A stretch of DNA of 64,000 nucleotides from the NCBI RefSeq assembly GCF_000969605.1, contig NZ_JZUE01000011.1:1-64000 (forward strand), written 5' to 3'. A program made the translations under genes and the position numbers. Below, one piece after another: positions 28,811 to 36,831 of this stretch. Each line of letters opens with the position of its first letter. Within the stretch, counting starts at the first letter, position 1. The notes beneath the pieces are model-generated. The model worked only from the letters and a program-made list of their open reading frames with translations, was not told the DNA's origin and did not search any database. Source of the stretch: Aquincola tertiaricarbonis. GTDB taxonomy: Bacteria > Pseudomonadota > Gammaproteobacteria > Burkholderiales > Burkholderiaceae_C.

Positions 28811-28833
28811 AGCGTTGCGTTTGCGGCAACGCT
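28811..28833. promoter_or_regulatory. perfect dyad, candidate LysR operator
   Basis: AGCGTTGC and GCAACGCT flank a 7-base spacer. The dyad contains the T-N11-A pattern of LysR boxes (T28816 and A28828). It lies between the divergent LysR and TTT/amidase genes, close to the regulator start, which suits autoregulation plus control of the divergent operon. Confidence 0.55.
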
Positions 28834-28912
28834 CGATTCGCACCATCGCGATTGCTGCAGCCCCCTTCGCTTCCTACGATGGACCCACACACCCCACTGC
28901 CGGAGCCACCCC

Positions 28913-29929
28913 ATGACCCACCCCTCCCTTGCCGCCGGCCCGCGCCGCCTCATCGCGTGGGTGCTGTGCGGCGCGCTGGCCGGCCTGCTGGCCCTGGCCG
29001 TGCTGCCGGCGCGGGCCCAGGCCGCCGGCGCCTGGCCGCAGCGGCCCATCACGCTGGTGGTGCCGTTTCCGCCGGGCGGCAGTGCCGACGTGGTGGGCCG
29101 GCTGATCGGCAAGCACCTGGGCGAGCGGCTGGGCCAGCCGGTGGTGATCGACAACCGCGCCGGAGCCGGCACCATCCTGGGCGCGAGCCTGGTGGCCAAG
29201 GCACCGGCCGATGGCTACACCCTGCTCATCAGCTCCGGCTCCACCTTCACCGTGAACCCGGCGCTGCGGCCCAACCTGCCCTACGACCCGGTCAAGAGCT
29301 TCGACCCGCTGGGCATCGTGGCGCGCATCCCGCTCATCCTGCTGGCCAACAAGTCGGTGCCGGTGAACGACGTGAAGGGCTTCGTGCAGGCCATCAAGGC
29401 GCGGCCCGAGCAGTACGCCTATGCCTCCTTCGGCAGCGGCACCACCTCCCAGTTCACCGCGGAGATCGTGCTGCATGCGGTGGGCGCCAAGCTGCTGCAT
29501 GTGCCCTACAAGGGCAGTGCACCGGCCATGACCGACCTGATCGGCGGCCAGGTGCCGTTCTCGGTGGACACGGTGACCGCGGCGCTGCCGCAGCTCAAGG
29601 CGGGCAAGGTGAAGGCGATCGCGGTGACCACCGCCCGCCGCGCCTCGCAGCTGCCGGACGTGCCCACCTTCGCCGAGGCCGGCTACCCCGAGGTGGACGC
29701 CGACACCTGGATCATGCTGGTGGCGCCCAAGGGCACGCCGGCACCGGTGCGGGCCACGCTGGAACGCACGCTGGCCGAGATCCTGGCCACGCCGCAGGCC
29801 CGCGAGGCGCTGCTGGCCCAGGGCGCGGAGCCGCGCTTTGCCGGTGCAGCCGAATCAGTGGCGCAGATCGACAAGGAACTGCCGCTGATGCGCGCCGTGG
29901 CCCGCCGCGCCAACATCCAGCCCGACTGA
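28913..29929 (+). CDS. Bug/TTT family periplasmic solute-binding protein
   Basis: The 338-residue protein has a long signal peptide (about 38 residues, ending ARAQAAGAWP) and Bug motifs ITLVVPFPPGGSADVVGR, IDNRAGAGT, KAPADGYTLL and HVPYKGSAPAMTDLIGGQV. It binds an unknown solute in the periplasm. GGAG lies eight bases before the ATG. The amidase gene follows after 9 bases, which suggests that the solute is an amide or an acid released from one. Confidence 0.92.
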   Translation: MTHPSLAAGPRRLIAWVLCGALAGLLALAVLPARAQAAGAWPQRPITLVVPFPPGGSADVVGRLIGKHLGERLGQPVVIDNRAGAGTILGASLVAKAPADGYTLLISSGSTFTVNPALRPNLPYDPVKSFDPLGIVARIPLILLANKSVPVNDVKGFVQAIKARPEQYAYASFGSGTTSQFTAEIVLHAVGAKLLHVPYKGSAPAMTDLIGGQVPFSVDTVTAALPQLKAGKVKAIAVTTARRASQLPDVPTFAEAGYPEVDADTWIMLVAPKGTPAPVRATLERTLAEILATPQAREALLAQGAEPRFAGAAESVAQIDKELPLMRAVARRANIQPD

Positions 29930-29938
29930 GCCCGGCCC

Positions 29939-31501
29939 GTGAGCATGAACCCATCTCCTTCCACCCCGCGCGATGCCGATGCGCTGGTCGCCCTGCCCGC
30001 GGTGGAGCTGCGCCGCCTGATCGGCACCCGCGCGCTGTCGCCGGTGGAACTGCTGGAAGCCTGCATCCAGCGCATCGAGCGGCTGAACCCGTTTGTCAAT
30101 GCCGTCACCGCCACCTGCTTCGAGCGGGCGCGCCGGGAGGCCCGCGAGGCCGAGCAGGCGGTGATGCAAGGCCGCGCGCTGGGCCTGCTGCACGGCCTGC
30201 CGCTGGGCGTGAAGGACCTGGAGGCCACCGAAGGCCTGCTCACCACCCAGGGCACGCCCAGCCTGCGCAACCATGTGCCCACGGCCGACGTGGAGCTGGT
30301 GGCCCGGCTGCGCCGCGCCGGCGCGGTGGTGGCCGGCAAGACCAACGTGCCCGAGCTGGGCGCCGGTGCCAACACGCGCAACCCGGTGTGGGGCGCCACC
30401 GGCAATCCGTTCGATCCGCGGCTGAACGCGGGCGGCTCCTCCGGTGGCTCGGCCGCGGCGCTGGCGCTGGACCTGCTGCCGCTGTGCACCGGCTCCGACA
30501 CCGGCGGTTCTTTGCGCATCCCGGCGGCCAAGTGCGGCGTGGTGGGCCTGCGGCCTTCCCCCGGCGTGGTGCCCAGCGTGCGCAAGAGCCTGGGCTGGTC
30601 GCCCATCTCGGTGGTGGGCCCCATGGGCCGCACCGTGGCCGATGCCTGCCTGCAACTGGCCGCCAGCGCCGGCCCGCATGCCGGCGACCCGCTGAGCCAT
30701 CCGCTGCAGCCGATGGACTTCCTGCAGCCGCCGATGCCCGACCTCTCGCGCCTGCGCGTGGCCTGGACGGAGGACTTCGGCACCTGCGACGTCGATCCGC
30801 TGGTGCGCCGCGCGATGCGCGCCAAGGTGGACGCCATGCGCCACCACTTCGCGGCCTGCAACAAGGTGGGCTTCGAGCTGGGCGAGGTGCACCGCTGCTT
30901 CGACGTGCTGCGCGCCGAGGCCTTCGTGGCCGGCATGCATGCGCTGTACGAGCGCAACCCCGACAGCCTGGGCCCCGCGCCGCGCGCCAACTACGAGATG
31001 GGCGCGCGCATGAGCCTGCTGGACGCGGCCTGGGCGCAGGCCGAGCACACCCGCATCATCCAGCGCTTCCAGCAGGTGTTCGAGGACCACGACCTGCTGC
31101 TGGCGCCCACCACGCCGGTGTCGCCCTTCCCCTGGACGCAGCCGCATGCGGCCGAGATCGACGGTCGACCGCAGGACACCTACTACCGCTGGCTGGCACT
31201 GACCTATGTGGTCACGCTGGCCACCCACCCCGCGCTGAGCCTGCCCTGTGGCGTGGACGAGCGTGGCATGCCCTTCGGCCTGCAGGTGGTGGGCCGCTTC
31301 CGTGGCGACCGCGCGCTGCTGGGGGCTGCGCTGGCGATGGAGCAGGCCTTCGCCGGCAGCCCCGTGCTGCGCCGCCCGCGCCCGGATGCCGGCCGGCTGG
31401 GCCCGGTGTCGCCCAGCCTCACGTCCATCGTCACCGCGCCGCCCGACGCACCCGGCAGCCGTCCCGCCGCCCCGCCGGACGGCGGGCTGTCGGTGGTGTG
31501 A
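29939..31501 (+). CDS. amidase signature family hydrolase
   Basis: The 520-residue protein has the amidase signature: a catalytic Lys in LPLGVKDLEAT, and the Ser-rich stretch NAGGSSGGSAAALALD with GSDTGGSLRIPAA, which supplies the Ser-cisSer-Lys triad. Enzymes of this family hydrolyse amides to carboxylates and ammonia. A GTG at 29939 and an ATG at 29945 are both possible starts, and neither has a clear ribosome binding site, so coupling to the TTT gene is likely. The last 35 residues are Pro/Ala-rich and probably disordered. Confidence 0.9.
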   Translation: MSMNPSPSTPRDADALVALPAVELRRLIGTRALSPVELLEACIQRIERLNPFVNAVTATCFERARREAREAEQAVMQGRALGLLHGLPLGVKDLEATEGLLTTQGTPSLRNHVPTADVELVARLRRAGAVVAGKTNVPELGAGANTRNPVWGATGNPFDPRLNAGGSSGGSAAALALDLLPLCTGSDTGGSLRIPAAKCGVVGLRPSPGVVPSVRKSLGWSPISVVGPMGRTVADACLQLAASAGPHAGDPLSHPLQPMDFLQPPMPDLSRLRVAWTEDFGTCDVDPLVRRAMRAKVDAMRHHFAACNKVGFELGEVHRCFDVLRAEAFVAGMHALYERNPDSLGPAPRANYEMGARMSLLDAAWAQAEHTRIIQRFQQVFEDHDLLLAPTTPVSPFPWTQPHAAEIDGRPQDTYYRWLALTYVVTLATHPALSLPCGVDERGMPFGLQVVGRFRGDRALLGAALAMEQAFAGSPVLRRPRPDAGRLGPVSPSLTSIVTAPPDAPGSRPAAPPDGGLSVV

Positions 31502-31517
31502 GCGCAGCCCTGGCGGC

Positions 31518-33992
31518 TCAGCGCGCCGGCCGCAGCGTCAGGCTGTCGGCCCGCAGGCTGTCCACCTTGGCGCGGCTGAAGGCCATCGGGAAGTACTCGC
31601 CCTTGGCCCAGGCCTCGATCAGGTTCTTGTAGTACGGGCTGGCAGGGTCGGCCGACTGCCCCGGCACGTTGATGGCCAGCGAGTTGTCCCAGTCGGCCAG
31701 GTCGATCACCTGCCGGTACGACGCGCCGCTGGTCACGCGGAAGTCCGACGTGCGGTAGGAGGCACGGTGCAGCGTGTCGTTGTCGCCGCCCACCGGGAAG
31801 CGCGGCGTCTGCAGCGGCGCGGCCTGCGCCTCGGTGAGGAAGGGCGTCAGCTCATGCTCGAACTGGATGTGGTGCAGCTGGCCCCACTGCCAGGCGGACT
31901 TGTCCCAGCCGCGCAGCGTCTTCAGCTCTTCCAGCGTGGCCTTCAGCGTGTCGAGCAGCAGGGCATCGCGGCCGGCCACCGGATCGGCACCGAACACCGC
32001 ATCGGGGGCCGCCAGCTTGGCCAGCACCACCGGGCGCGACAGGCTGCCGAAGAGCGCGCGCCCGGCCGCCGGCACCATGCGCTGCGACACCTGCGCCACC
32101 AGCCGCGGCATCCACAGCTCATGGATGGTGGCGGCCACCGAATCGGTGCTGACCACATGGTTCCAGCCGCGCAGCAGCAGCAGCGCCTCGTTCAGCTCCG
32201 GGTCGGTGGAACCCAGGCCGGTGAGCAGCGGCCCCAGCGTGCGCGCGGGAATGGACAGCTCGTCGATCTGCAGCCGCGCCGAGTCGGCCACCGTGTGACC
32301 GCTGCTGGCGGCCAGCACCTCGCTGGCGCGCTGGAAGCGGTAGGGCTCGGCCCAGGCGGTGGCCGACATGCTGCGGTAGGCATAGTCGGCCGGCACGTTG
32401 AACTCGTTGGCGGTGGCATAGAAGCCCTGCGGCGGATTCAGCACCCTGGGCAGCAAGGAGCCGGGCAGGTAGCCCGCCCATTCATAGCGGCCGTCGCCGG
32501 GCACCGGCAGCATGCCGGACCAGTCCTGCCGCGGGCGGATCGGCGCCAGCGCACCGCCGAACCAGCCGATGTTGCCGTCCACGTCGGCGTACACCATGTT
32601 CTCGCCCGGCGTGAAGTGGCGGGCCATGCCTTCGGTGAACTCGGTCCAGTTGGTGGCCTGGTTCAGCCGCAGGCTGGCCAGGTAGGCGGCGGTGCCGGGA
32701 AATTCCAGGTAGGCCGCGCGCACCGCATAGGCCTTGCCGCGGGCGGTGTCCTCATGCACCACCGGGCCGTGGCGGGTGAAGCGCAACTCGGTCTCGGTGG
32801 TGCCGGGCTGGCCGCGCACCGTCACCGGCTCCTTCACCACCCGCATGGTTTCCCAGGCGCCGTTGTAGCGGTACTGCAGCGGGTTGGCGGGGTTGATGTC
32901 GTAGACGTACAGGTCTTCCTCGTCGCCGAAGGCGAAGATGGTCAGGCCGAAGGCGATGCGTTCGTTGTGGCCCATCGACACGCCCGGCAGCGCCGGCTCG
33001 CCGGCACCGATCACGTTCCAGCCCGGCGCATGCAGGTGCACCATGTAGCGCAGCGAGGGCATCTCGATCGCCCGGTGCGGATCGCCCGCCAGGATGGGCT
33101 TGCCGCTGGCGGTGCGCGACCCGTGCACCGTCCAGTTGTTGCTCTCGGAGCGCAGCACGGCCAGCTGTTCCTCCGTGGGTGCCGCGGCGCCCGCCCGCGC
33201 GCCGGACAGCGCCTTGGCCAGGGCCTCGCGCTGGCTCAGCGCCAGCGGGCTCCTGGGAAAGTCGCCGGCCTCGAAGGCCAGGCCGTTGCGGGCCAGGCTG
33301 TAGGGCGCCAGCATGCTGTTGTTGAAGCTGGCCACATCGATGTCTTCGGGCACCTGGATGGCGGTGGGCGGCTCGGTCACCGTCAGCGCCTGGGTGGTGG
33401 CCAGGCCCACGGCCGAGATGCGCCGGGCCAGCGAGATCTCGCTGCCCACGTTGCGGGTGATGCCGTAGATGCGGATCAGCGACGAGGTGGGCGACCAGTA
33501 GCCCGGCTCGGTGCCCGTCAGCCGGAACTCGATGGGCAGCTTGTCGGCGCTGGCCTTGGCCTCGTCGATGTAGGCATTGATGCCTTCGGAGAAGGCGGTG
33601 AGGATCTCCCGCGCCCGCGGGTGGTAACTGGCGAATTCCTCGTCCAGGTTGCCGCGGAACAGGAACAGCCGCGCCGCGCGGTCATGCTCCAGGAAGCGGG
33701 GGCCGAACTGCTCGGCCATCTTGCCTTCGCCGCGGCGGCGCCACTGGTCCAGCTGCCACAGCCGGTCGCGCGCGGCGTTGTAGCCCTGCGCGAAGAACAG
33801 GTCGCGCTCGTTGGCGGCGTAGATGTGGGAAACGCCGTTCCTGTCGCGCACGATCTCCACCGGCTGCTGCACGCCGGGCACCTCGATGCCAGGGCCGCCG
33901 TCATCGTCGTCGTCGCTGCCGCCGCAGGCGCCCAGCCACAGGGCCGCGGCCAGCGGCCAGATGCCCCACCTCAGGTTCGTTCGTGCCGCCAT
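31518..33992 (-). CDS. penicillin acylase family lipoprotein (Ntn hydrolase)
   Basis: The 824-residue protein begins with a lipoprotein signal ending in LGAC with Cys23, followed by an Asp-run linker, so it is likely anchored to the outer membrane or the periplasmic face. The fold is that of penicillin G acylase-type N-terminal nucleophile hydrolases. The segment SNNWTVHGSRT at 284-294 followed by GKPILAGDPH marks the autocatalytic cleavage point, with Ser284 as the future N-terminal nucleophile of the beta chain. Relatives hydrolyse beta-lactams or acyl-homoserine lactones; the actual substrate here is unknown. It is divergent from a sensor kinase. Confidence 0.9.
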   Translation of the reverse strand: MAARTNLRWGIWPLAAALWLGACGGSDDDDDGGPGIEVPGVQQPVEIVRDRNGVSHIYAANERDLFFAQGYNAARDRLWQLDQWRRRGEGKMAEQFGPRFLEHDRAARLFLFRGNLDEEFASYHPRAREILTAFSEGINAYIDEAKASADKLPIEFRLTGTEPGYWSPTSSLIRIYGITRNVGSEISLARRISAVGLATTQALTVTEPPTAIQVPEDIDVASFNNSMLAPYSLARNGLAFEAGDFPRSPLALSQREALAKALSGARAGAAAPTEEQLAVLRSESNNWTVHGSRTASGKPILAGDPHRAIEMPSLRYMVHLHAPGWNVIGAGEPALPGVSMGHNERIAFGLTIFAFGDEEDLYVYDINPANPLQYRYNGAWETMRVVKEPVTVRGQPGTTETELRFTRHGPVVHEDTARGKAYAVRAAYLEFPGTAAYLASLRLNQATNWTEFTEGMARHFTPGENMVYADVDGNIGWFGGALAPIRPRQDWSGMLPVPGDGRYEWAGYLPGSLLPRVLNPPQGFYATANEFNVPADYAYRSMSATAWAEPYRFQRASEVLAASSGHTVADSARLQIDELSIPARTLGPLLTGLGSTDPELNEALLLLRGWNHVVSTDSVAATIHELWMPRLVAQVSQRMVPAAGRALFGSLSRPVVLAKLAAPDAVFGADPVAGRDALLLDTLKATLEELKTLRGWDKSAWQWGQLHHIQFEHELTPFLTEAQAAPLQTPRFPVGGDNDTLHRASYRTSDFRVTSGASYRQVIDLADWDNSLAINVPGQSADPASPYYKNLIEAWAKGEYFPMAFSRAKVDSLRADSLTLRPAR

Positions 33993-34182
33993 AGCGCCTC
34001 CTGTTGGTGCCCTGAGCTTAGGAGCGGGTCACCGCCAGGGCCTGCTAGTAATCCCTGAAATGGTGCGTAACCAGGCTTGTCAGCAGGCCAGGCCGCAGCG
34101 GCTGCGCGGCCTGCAAGGGCCGCGGCGCTGGACCACAATGCCCCGCGGCCAGGGCCGCGTCTCCCTTCGCAGGGTTCCGTTC

Positions 34183-36198
34183 ATGACCGCAATTCCAATT
34201 CCTCCGCCGGTGGCACTGGTGGACAGCTTCATCGTCTGGAAGACCTCGGCGCAAGGCCTGCTGGAGGGTGACAACCCGGGATGGGCCCGCTTCACCGGCC
34301 AGACCCGCGAGCAGTACGCCGGCGACGGCTGGCTGCAGGCGTTGCACCCCGACGACCGCGCCGAGGCCGCGGAGCGCTGGCGCGCGGCGGTGCAGGCCGG
34401 CGCGCCGTACGAGGGCCGTTACCGCCTGCGCCGCCATGACGGCAGCTACCGCCATGTGGCCTGCCTGGCCGGTCCGCTGTTCGAGGGCGGCCGCATCACC
34501 GCCTGGGCCGGCGTGTGCAACGACATCACCCACAGCCTGCAGGCCGACGCCAAGCGCCATGCCATCGAGGAGCGGTTGTCTTTCCTGGACGAGCTGGGCG
34601 AGGCCACCCGCCACCTCAGCGACCCCGAGACCGTGATGTCCACCGTGGCCCGGCTGCTGGGCGAGCACCTGCGCGCCACCCGCTGCGCCTATGCCGACGT
34701 GGAACCTGACGGCAACCGCTTCACCATCCGCAACGACTGGTCGGCCGCCGGCGTGGACAGCAGCGCCGGCGTGTACGAGCTGGAGCGCTTCGGCCCGCAG
34801 GCCACCTTCAACCTGCGCCGCGGCCAGCACCTGGTGGTGCACGACGTGGATGCGGAGCTGGGCGACGAGGCCGGCGGCCGCATGTTCAATGCCATTGGCA
34901 TCCAGGCCATCATCTGCGCCGGCCTGGTCAAGGGCCAGCGGCTGGTGGCGATGATGGCGGTGCACCAGTCCACGCCGCGCCACTGGACGGACGACGACAT
35001 CGCGCTGGTGGCCGAGGTGGTGGAGCGCTGCTGGACCCACATCGAGCGGGTGCGCGACAGCGCCAAGCTGCGCGAGCAGGACCGCCGCAAGGACGAGTTC
35101 CTGGCCACGCTGGCCCATGAGCTGCGCAATCCGCTGGCGCCCATCCGCTATGCGCTGGCGCTGCTGCGCCGCGGCGGCGATGCCCTGCGCCAGCAACAGG
35201 CGCTGGACGTGGTGGACCGGCAGTCGGCCCATCTCACGCGGCTGGTGGACGACCTGCTGGAGGTCTCGCGCATCAACCGCGGCCTGATCCATCTGCAGCG
35301 CACCCGCATCGCGCTGGCCGCGGTGCTGGAGCAGGCCGCCGAGACCGTGGCGCCGCAGCTGCAGGCCGCCGGCCACCGGCTGACGCTGTCACTGCCCGCG
35401 CCGGACGTGCTGGTGGAGGCCGATGCCACCCGCATGGTGCAGGTGGTGGCCAACCTGCTGCACAACGCCATCAAGTACACGCCCGACGCCGGCCAGATCC
35501 AGCTCGCCGGCGCGGTTTCGCAGGACCAGGCCGTCATCGAGGTGGCCGACAGCGGCGTGGGCATTCCGCCGGAAGACCAGGAACGGCTGTTCGACCTCTT
35601 CACCCAGCTGCCGCACACCGCCGGCCGGGCACAGGGCGGGCTGGGCATCGGGCTGTCGCTGGTCAAGAGCCTGGTGGACCTGCATGGCGGCCAGGTGCGG
35701 GTGCACAGCAAGGGCCTGGGCCATGGCAGCCGCTTCATCGTGCACCTGCCGCTGGCGCCGGGCGCGCAGGGGGCGTCGCCTGGCCCCGAGGCCGGTGCCG
35801 AGGCCACGCAGGCCGGCGATGCCGGCCACATCCTGGTGGTGGAGGACAACGAGGACGGCCGCGAGCTGCTGGTGGCGCTGCTGGAGGAGTTCGGCCATGC
35901 GGTGCGTGCGGCCGCCGACGGGCCGCAGGCCCTCGCCCTGGCGCGCCAGGCCGCCCCCTGGCTGGTGCTGCTGGACATCGGGCTGCCCGGCATGGACGGC
36001 TACGAGGTGGCGCGCCGCCTGCGCCAGGAGGCGGGGCTGGCGCACACCACCATCGTGGCGGTGACCGGCTGGGGCGCGCCGCAGGACCGCGAACGCACCG
36101 CGGCGGCGGGCTTCGACGCGCACTTCACCAAGCCCTTCGACCCGGACGCGCTGGAGCACTTCGTGCAGCAGGTCGCGCGCCAGCGCCCGGCCGCCTAG
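34183..36198 (+). CDS. hybrid sensor histidine kinase (PAS-GAF-HisKA-HATPase-REC)
   Basis: The 671-residue soluble protein has a PAS domain of the type with a PAC-like RLRRHDGSYRHVACLAG segment (residues about 20-115), a GAF domain (about 130-290), phosphoacceptor His312 in LAHELRNPLAPIRYAL, an ATPase with LLHNAIKYTPDAG and GGLGIGLSLVKSL, and a C-terminal receiver with Asp598 in LVLLDIGLPGMDGYE. ATG 34183 has AGGG upstream. Its TAG stop overlaps the stop of a small convergent gene. No cognate output gene adjoins it; the signal is unknown. Confidence 0.88.
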   Translation: MTAIPIPPPVALVDSFIVWKTSAQGLLEGDNPGWARFTGQTREQYAGDGWLQALHPDDRAEAAERWRAAVQAGAPYEGRYRLRRHDGSYRHVACLAGPLFEGGRITAWAGVCNDITHSLQADAKRHAIEERLSFLDELGEATRHLSDPETVMSTVARLLGEHLRATRCAYADVEPDGNRFTIRNDWSAAGVDSSAGVYELERFGPQATFNLRRGQHLVVHDVDAELGDEAGGRMFNAIGIQAIICAGLVKGQRLVAMMAVHQSTPRHWTDDDIALVAEVVERCWTHIERVRDSAKLREQDRRKDEFLATLAHELRNPLAPIRYALALLRRGGDALRQQQALDVVDRQSAHLTRLVDDLLEVSRINRGLIHLQRTRIALAAVLEQAAETVAPQLQAAGHRLTLSLPAPDVLVEADATRMVQVVANLLHNAIKYTPDAGQIQLAGAVSQDQAVIEVADSGVGIPPEDQERLFDLFTQLPHTAGRAQGGLGIGLSLVKSLVDLHGGQVRVHSKGLGHGSRFIVHLPLAPGAQGASPGPEAGAEATQAGDAGHILVVEDNEDGRELLVALLEEFGHAVRAAADGPQALALARQAAPWLVLLDIGLPGMDGYEVARRLRQEAGLAHTTIVAVTGWGAPQDRERTAAAGFDAHFTKPFDPDALEHFVQQVARQRPAA

Positions 36199-36413
36199 CG
36201 CCCGCGCGCCTTGTCGATGGCGGCCGCGGTGACGGCGGCCACCTGCTGGCGCAGCGCTGGCTGGCTCTCGTGCGCCAGCTCGTCCAGCGCCATGGCCAGC
36301 AGCTCGAGCTGGGAGCTCATCTGCAGCAGCGCCTCCGACGTGGCCAGTGCCGCCCGCAGTGCGGCGGGGCTGGGCGAGGGCGGGGCGGGCAGGGCGGGTT
36401 CGGGGTGTTGCAT
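36195..36413 (-). CDS. small helical protein of unknown function (72 aa)
   Basis: The 72-residue product has a Pro-rich N terminus and then a continuous amphipathic helix (roughly residues 18-68) with regular Leu/Ala spacing, so it may form a coiled coil. ATG 36413 has AAGG at seven bases; an upstream ATG at 36443 would add ten residues. It is convergent with the hybrid kinase and shares the last four bases with it. No family recognised. It could be a partner or antagonist of the kinase, but only position says so. Confidence 0.5.
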   Translation of the reverse strand: MQHPEPALPAPPSPSPAALRAALATSEALLQMSSQLELLAMALDELAHESQPALRQQVAAVTAAAIDKARGR

Positions 36414-36550
36414 GGCGGCCTTTCCGGGAGCCCGGGCAAGCATCCGGGCGATGCATCGATGCTAGGAAGGATTCACGCCGCCGGGGCCCCCGCCAACTTG
36501 TTCACGGGGGCCACCGATCCGGGGGCTGGCGCGGCCGCGCAAAAGCGCTC

Positions 36551-36579
36551 TTGCAGCGAGTGCTGTATGCCTATACAGT
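36551..36579 (+). promoter_or_regulatory. promoter overlapped by the LexA-type box
   Basis: TTGCAG (36551-36556) and TACAGT (36574-36579) are 17 bases apart and could form -35 and -10 elements. The second overlaps the right half of the LexA-type palindrome, so bound LexA would block the promoter. Transcription would begin a few bases before the AAGGAG of the small ORF. Confidence 0.4.
36563..36578 (+). promoter_or_regulatory. LexA (SOS) box
   Basis: CTGTATGCCTATACAG matches the CTGT-N8-ACAG consensus of LexA in gamma- and betaproteobacteria. It extends to a 6-bp perfect palindrome CTGTAT/ATACAG with four central bases. It lies 20 bases upstream of a 30-codon ORF with an ideal ribosome binding site and no other gene within 200 bases downstream, so an SOS-controlled small gene is likely. 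Confidence 0.7.
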
Positions 36580-36598
36580 GGTCCGCAAGGAGATACGC

Positions 36599-36691
36599 AT
36601 GACCACTGCCGCCTACCGCCAGCTCTACAGCCCCCGCCCGCACCGCTTCCATCCGCCCGCCTGGCTGCGCCGCGTTTGGGCCTGGCTGTGA
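36599..36691 (+). CDS. SOS-box-controlled small cationic peptide (30 aa)
   Basis: A 30-codon ORF starts at ATG 36599, six bases after AAGGAG. The product has five Arg and two His, no acidic residue, four Pro in the middle and three Trp in the last nine residues (AWLRRVWAWL). The C terminus could form a short amphipathic helix that binds membranes. A LexA-type box overlaps its probable promoter. Small LexA-controlled membrane peptides such as TisB (29 aa) are known in enterobacteria. This one shows no sequence likeness to them that I can see. It may be an undescribed SOS peptide; a leader peptide is less likely because the next gene has its own operator and ribosome binding site. Confidence 0.6.
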   Translation: MTTAAYRQLYSPRPHRFHPPAWLRRVWAWL

Positions 36692-36779
36692 CCTGACCAC
36701 GCCAGGTTCACCCTGCCGTCCGGCGGGTAGGCGTTTGCCCTTGGTAGCCCTGCCAGGGCACCGGCCCCTATACTTTGAC

Positions 36780-36806
36780 CAGGAACAGACATCATGTCTA
36801 TTTCTG
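36780..36806. promoter_or_regulatory. IclR operator copy 1 (candidate), before the TTT/CitE operon
   Basis: Inverted repeat CAGGAACAGACA-TCA-TGTCTATTTCTG, 12-base arms with two mismatches. The inner TGTCTATTTC is identical to the arm of the perfect palindrome at 39534-39566. A TTGACC at 36775-36780 abuts it and a weak -10 falls inside, so binding would block or remodel this promoter. It lies 25 bases before the ATG. Confidence 0.6.
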
Positions 36807-36831
36807 TGGGCCGGTCAGTCAAGGAGACGTC

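Noticed and set aside
28411-31632. 1073-residue plus-strand open frame
   Set aside because: Composition is that of a frame shadow across the LysR, TTT and amidase genes, which are all well supported in other frames.
31248-34058. 936-residue plus-strand frame opposite the penicillin acylase gene
   Set aside because: Opposite-strand shadow; the minus-strand gene has a lipobox, an Ntn cleavage site and family motifs.
34090-34112. AGGCCGC/GCGGCCT stem as a terminator
   Set aside because: It lies between two divergent genes, where no terminator is needed, has no T-tract, and such GC stems are common by chance in this DNA. Left out of the features.
36714-36735. Hairpin after the small SOS ORF as its terminator
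   Set aside because: The stem contains a bulge and a two-base loop, and no T-tract follows. Not firm enough to list.
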